Source: Rhea pennata (Eukaryota > Chordata > Aves > Rheiformes > Rheidae). From it: DNA of 64,000 bases. A program made the position numbers and the translations under genes. The stretch spans positions 6,409,501 through 6,473,500 of the forward strand of contig NC_084669.1 in assembly GCF_028389875.1 (NCBI RefSeq), given 5' to 3'. Below, piece after piece: positions 59,871-64,000 of the stretch. The notes under the pieces were generated by a model that was given only the letters and a program-made list of their open reading frames with translations, made no database searches and had not been told where the DNA came from. Within the stretch, counting starts at the first letter, position 1; the number at the start of each line of letters is the position of its first letter.

Positions 59871-61859
59871 GCTGGCCGTGCTGGCTGACGCGCGACATCT
59901 CGCCTTCAGGAGCCCCGGCACCCACCTCAGCCGGGAGGTCACCCTGGCACAACAGTCCTGGACTGGCCCCTCCTGCAGAGCGCTTCCTCAACCTGCCCTC
60001 TTCTAAAGGGGCAGGGAGGGGTCATTCCTCGTTGCCGGCTACAGCAGCAGCCCGCACTCCTCGTGCCGGCACCCCGGCCCCGCTTACGGGCAGGGCAAGC
60101 TGCTGCGGGTGACACAGGGCTCCGCAGCGCGTGACGCTCGCCCTGCTTACAGGCTTGTCACGCTGGCCAGCCTGCCAGCAGGACAGAGAGCCCTGCCGGC
60201 ACACACCTAGGCCTGGCTACAGGCAGGTCGCACCGCCCGCCGCCTCGGCGAGTGGCTTAACTCTGCCCTCCAGCAACCAGCGCCGAGCCGGGGCTCTCCC
60301 GCCGCGCAGGCGCCGGGCACCGCCGATCCCCTGCCGCACCCAGAGCTCCTCTTGCTGTCCTGGGAAGCGTAGGTTAGGTACGCTGCAGTATTAGAACATA
60401 AAGCCTAAGCACAAGCTCGCTCGCTCACTCCCCTCCCGCCACGCACACCAACATGCACACCCGCATGCACGCACGCACGGCTTTCCAGGAGAGGAAGAGG
60501 AGCCGGGGCAGCCGAGATCGACGGCCCGATTCGCACCAGCACGAGGGAGGCTCCGACTTGCCCGCAGCTCGCGTGGAGGCCAGAGCCCTCACCATCACCA
60601 GGCGCCGCAGAGCTCGCCCAAAGGCAGGTGCTGTGACAGACACCCTGCTTACAGGGCCGTCACACTGGCCGCGCTGTCGGCAGGCGGAAAGCCGCGGGGC
60701 AAGGGGCCCGCCCCTGCTTACAGGGCGCGGAAGGGGTTCCAGAGAGCTCAAGTTCCCCCTCGGGGCACGAGAGAGGGGCTCGCAGCCTCCTTACAGGCTC
60801 GGCCCTCTCCCCAGGCAGCAGAAGGAGCAACGTGGCAAAAGGCCACCGAGAAAAATCAAAGGCCCCGGCCCTGGCTACAGGGAGGGCGCCCAGCGCAAGG
60901 AAAGAAAGGGCACCACCAGTGCCAGGGGTGCCCTTAGCGGACCTGAGCCCCGCTTACAGGGAGGTCCCTGTGCCCAGAGTGCCTTTCTCCTCCCTCCGCC
61001 TCCGCCTTCCGCTCTTCTGCTCCCCTTCTTCTCTTCTTGCCCGCTCTTGACTCGACGGTCCACGCGCTTCCTCTTTGCTCTCCTCCACCACCTGCTGCAA
61101 AGCCAGAGAGACCCGTGCAGCCCCCAGGCGCTGTATGCCACCACAAAGCCCCAGGGCAGCCTCGCTGCCCGACAGCCACGCACACAAGCCCGCGCACACG
61201 GACGCGCACAGGCAGCACTTGCCAGCGGAGGAAGAGGACCCAGGGCAGCCGAGAGCAGCGGCCCCATCCCCTGACCGCCCCCGGCAACCCCCCGGCAAAA
61301 CTCACCGGCAACCGCTGCCGACTCGCCCGTCTTCGGGAGAGGAGGCGCCCGGGCGCCTGACCCGCGGCTTGGGCTGCAGCGCGCCCCAGGGCGGTGCTGA
61401 AGCGGGGCTCGGAGCCTGGCACTCTGGGCACCTGGAGCTGGGCACGAGCAGCGGCGGCCACAGAGCCTTCGCGCCTGCTTACAGGCGGCTCGCGCCGCCG
61501 CGCCGACGGCAGAACCCTCGGCGCCCCGGCCAGGCCCTGAGTTACAGGGCAGCCCTGGGCCCGCCGGAGGCTCCTTCTCGCAGATCGGGGCACTCGGACC
61601 CAGGCCCCACTCACGGGGCGGTCACCCCAAGCAAGCTGCCAGCTGGGCACAAAGTCCCCGCGACCCCGGCCCTGACTACAGGCGGGTCGACACCCGGGGA
61701 GTCCAAGAGCTCGGCCGTCCCCCACAGCAACAGGAATGACTCTCCACAGCCAGGCAGCCGAGCGCAAGGGCCACGCCGAACCCTCCTTACAGGGCGGCCG
61801 CCCTCACCGCTCCGCACAAGCGCCAAAGTGGCGGGCTCTGACCCACGCCCTGCTCACGG
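59871..61859 (+). repeat. macrosatellite unit 9 (1989 bp)
   Basis: ACGC tract as in unit 8. It has GTCACACTGG near 60663 and a dense patch of six substitutions at 61689-61851. Confidence 0.97.
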
Positions 61860-63860
61860 GCTGGCCGTGCTGGCTGACGCGCGACATCTCGCCTTCAGGA
61901 GCCCCGGCACCCACCTCAGCCGGGAGGTCACCCTGGCACAACAGTCCTGGACTGGCCCCTCCTGCAGAGCGCTTCCTCAACCTGCCCTCTTCTAAAGGGG
62001 CAGGGAGGGGTCATTCCTCGTTGCCGGCTACAGCAGCAGCCCGCACTCCTCGTGCCGGCACCCCGGCCCCGCTTACGGGCAGGGCAAGCTGCTGCGGGTG
62101 ACACAGGGCTCCGCAGCGCGTGACGCTCGCCCTGCTTACAGGCTTGTCACGCTGGCCAGCCTGCCAGCAGGACAGAGAGCCCTGCCGGCACACACCTAGG
62201 CCTGGCTACAGGCAGGTCGCACCGCCCGCCGCCTCGGCGAGTGGCTTAACTCTGCCCTCCAGCAACCAGCGCCGAGCCAGGGCTCTCCTGCCGCGCAGGC
62301 GCCGGGCACCGCCGATCCCCTGCCGCACCCAGAGCTCCTCTTGCTGTCCTGGGAAGCGTAGGTTAGGTACGCTGCAGTATTAGAACATAAAGCCTAAGCA
62401 CAAGCTCGCTCGCTCACTCCCCTCCTGCCACGCACACCAACACGCACATCCGCATGCACGCACGCACGCACGCATGCACGGCTTTCCAGGAGAGGAAGAG
62501 GAGCCGGGGCAGCCGAGATCGACGGCCCGATTCGCACCAGCACGAGGGAGGCTCCGACTTGCCCGCAGCTCGCGTGGAGGCCAGAGCCCTCACCATCACC
62601 AGGCGCCGCAGAGCTCGCCCAAAGGCAGGTGCTGTGACAGACACCCTGCTTACAGGGCCGTCACGCTGGCCGCGCTGTCGGCAAGCGGAAAGCCGCGGGG
62701 CAAGGGGCCCGCCCCTGCTTACAGGGCGCGGAAGGGGTTCCAGAGAGCTCAAGTTCCCCCTCGGGGCACGAGAGAGGGGCTCGCAGCCTCCTTACAGGCT
62801 CGGCCCTCTCCCCAGGCAGCAGAAGGAGCAACGTGGCAAAAGGCCACCGAGAAAAATCAAAGGCCCCGGCCCTGGCTACAGGGAGGGCGCCCAGCGCAAG
62901 GAAAGAAAGGGCACCACCAGTGCCAGGGGTGCCCTTAGCGGACCTGAGCCCCGCTTACAGGGAGGTCCCTGTGCCCAGAGTGCCTTTCTCCTCCCTCCGC
63001 CTCCGCCTTCCGCTCTTCTGCTCCCCTTCTTCTCTTCTTGCCCGCTCTTGACTCGACGGTCCACGCGCTTCCTCTTTGCTCTCCTCCACCACCTGCTGCA
63101 AAGCCAGAGAGACCCGTGCAGCCCCCAGGCGCTGTATGCCACCACAAAGCCCCAGGGCAGCCTCGCTGCCCGACAGCCACGCACACAAGCCCGCGCACAC
63201 GGACGCGCACAGGCAGCACTTGCCAGCGGAGGAAGAGGACCCAGGGCAGCCGAGAGCAGCGGCCCCATCCCCTGACCGCCCCCGGCAACCCCCCGGCAAA
63301 ACTCACCGGCAACCGCTGCCGACTCGCCCGTCTTCGGGAGAGGAGGCGCCCGGGCGCCTGACCCGCGGCTTGGGCTGCAGCGCGCCCCAGGGCGGTGCTG
63401 AAGCGGGGCTCGGAGCCTGGCACTCTGGGCACCTGGAGCTGGGCACGAGCAGCGGCGGCCACAGAGCCTTCGCGCCTGCTTACAGGCGGCTCGCGCCGCC
63501 GCGCCGACGGCAGAACCCTCGGCGCCCCGGCCAGGCCCTGAGTTACAGGGCAGCCCTGGGCCCGCCGGAGGCTCCTTCTCGCAGATCGGGGCACTCGGAC
63601 CCAGGCCCCACTCACGGGGCGGTCACCCCAAGCAAGCTGCCAGCTGGGCACAAAGTCCCCGCGACCCCGGCCCTGACTACAGGCGGGTCCACACCCGGGG
63701 AGTCCAAGAGCTCGGCCGTCCCCCACAGCAACGGGAATGACTCTCCACAGCCAGGCAGCCGAGCGCAAGGGCCACGCCGAACCCTCCTTACAGGGCGGCC
63801 GCCCTCACTGCTCCGCACGAGCGCCAAAGCGGCGGGCTCTCACCCACGCCCCGCTCACGG
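61860..63860 (+). repeat. macrosatellite unit 10 (2001 bp)
   Basis: Long-form ACGC tract, like units 3 to 5 but preceded by ACATCCGCATGC. It has A at 62684 (GGCAAGCGG), shared with units 2, 5 and 7. Private changes include GAGCCAGGGCTCTCCTGCC near 62277 and CCTCCTGCC near 62424. Confidence 0.97.
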
Positions 63861-64000
63861 GCTGGCCGTGCTGGCTGACGCGCGACATCTCGCCTTCAGG
63901 AGCCCCGGCACCCACCTCAGCCGGGAGGTCACCCTGGCACAACAGTCCTGGACTGGCCCCTCCTGCAGAGCGCTTCCTCAACCTGCCCTCTTCTAAAGGG
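63861..64000 (+). repeat. macrosatellite unit 11 (first 140 bp)
   Basis: Identical by eye to the first 140 bases of the other units and cut by the window end, so the array continues to the right. Confidence 0.95.

Larger units (their letters stand above)
43891..64000. repeat. 2.0-kb GC-rich macrosatellite array (10 units plus partial)
   Basis: Ten complete, head-to-tail, nearly identical units start at 43891, 45888, 47885, 49886, 51887, 53888, 55885, 57882, 59871 and 61860. An eleventh begins at 63861 and leaves the window. Unit lengths are 1997, 1997, 2001, 2001, 2001, 1997, 1997, 1989, 1989 and 2001 bp. The phase origin GCTGGCCGTGCTGGCTGACG was chosen because it is the left edge of the array. 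The array is very CpG-rich in an AT-rich neighbourhood. Each unit contains about 14 copies of a short dyad motif, a roughly 0.74-kb internal duplication, an ACGC microsatellite and a pyrimidine tract. It matches no rRNA, histone or other gene array I recognise. High identity suggests recent homogenisation by unequal exchange or gene conversion. Confidence 0.98.

Noticed and set aside
43891..64000. CRISPR-like array, because of a short motif at regular spacing
   Set aside because: The host is a vertebrate, the motif copies are degenerate, the spacers are themselves related, and the 2.0-kb units are near-identical.
43891..64000. rRNA or histone gene cluster
   Set aside because: No rRNA-like or histone coding sequence is present in the unit, and 2.0 kb does not fit bird rDNA.

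Overview
The window looks like avian nuclear DNA. It holds the last coding exon of TIAL1 and a complete five-exon RGS10 gene, both on the + strand and in the order known at human 10q26 (TIAL1 upstream of RGS10). A large intronic retrotransposon fragment is a CR1 LINE, the main LINE family of birds and other sauropsids. The species cannot be told from the sequence.

Layout. 1-572 is the last TIAL1 intron; 573-690 is its final coding exon, followed by a long AT-rich 3' UTR with several poly(A) signals, the last good one at about 4.14 kb. About 4.2-13.5 kb is AT-rich spacer without a recognisable gene. 13.5-14.8 kb is a CpG island that carries RGS10 exon 1 (ATG at 14043). RGS10 exons 2-5 follow at 23041-23159, 24629-24715, 31064-31207 and 34840-34986; all junctions are in phase and give a 181-residue RGS-domain protein. 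Intron 1 contains a 5'-truncated, frameshifted CR1 on the minus strand (19411 to about 21870) and a separate 40-bp CR1-like scrap at 17701. A poly(A) signal for RGS10 lies at 35456. 35.5-43.2 kb is gene-poor spacer, ending in a 42-bp minisatellite at about 43262-43450.

The striking part is 43891-64000. It is a GC- and CpG-rich macrosatellite with ten complete units of about 2.0 kb (1989, 1997 or 2001 bp) plus the start of an eleventh, and it runs off the window. Units are nearly identical. The structure is nested: (1) a short dyad motif, CCCTG-CTTA-CAGGG-like, recurs about 14 times per unit with typical spacing of 63-84 bp; (2) a roughly 0.74-kb internal duplication lies inside each unit; (3) the 2.0-kb unit is tandemly repeated; (4) unit lengths and some diagnostic bases suggest a five-unit block of about 10 kb present twice. 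Unit lengths differ in 4-bp steps, most simply explained by an ACGC tetranucleotide tract. Long open frames occur on both strands of every unit, but they overlap each other and look like a by-product of GC richness. The array sits downstream of RGS10, where GRK5 is the expected next gene by synteny.

How the genes work together: TIAL1 (RNA-binding, stress granule and splicing regulator) and RGS10 (GTPase activator for Gi-class alpha subunits) are neighbours by conserved synteny and are not a functional operon. The array has no known link to either gene; an effect on local chromatin or on RGS10 is a hypothesis only.
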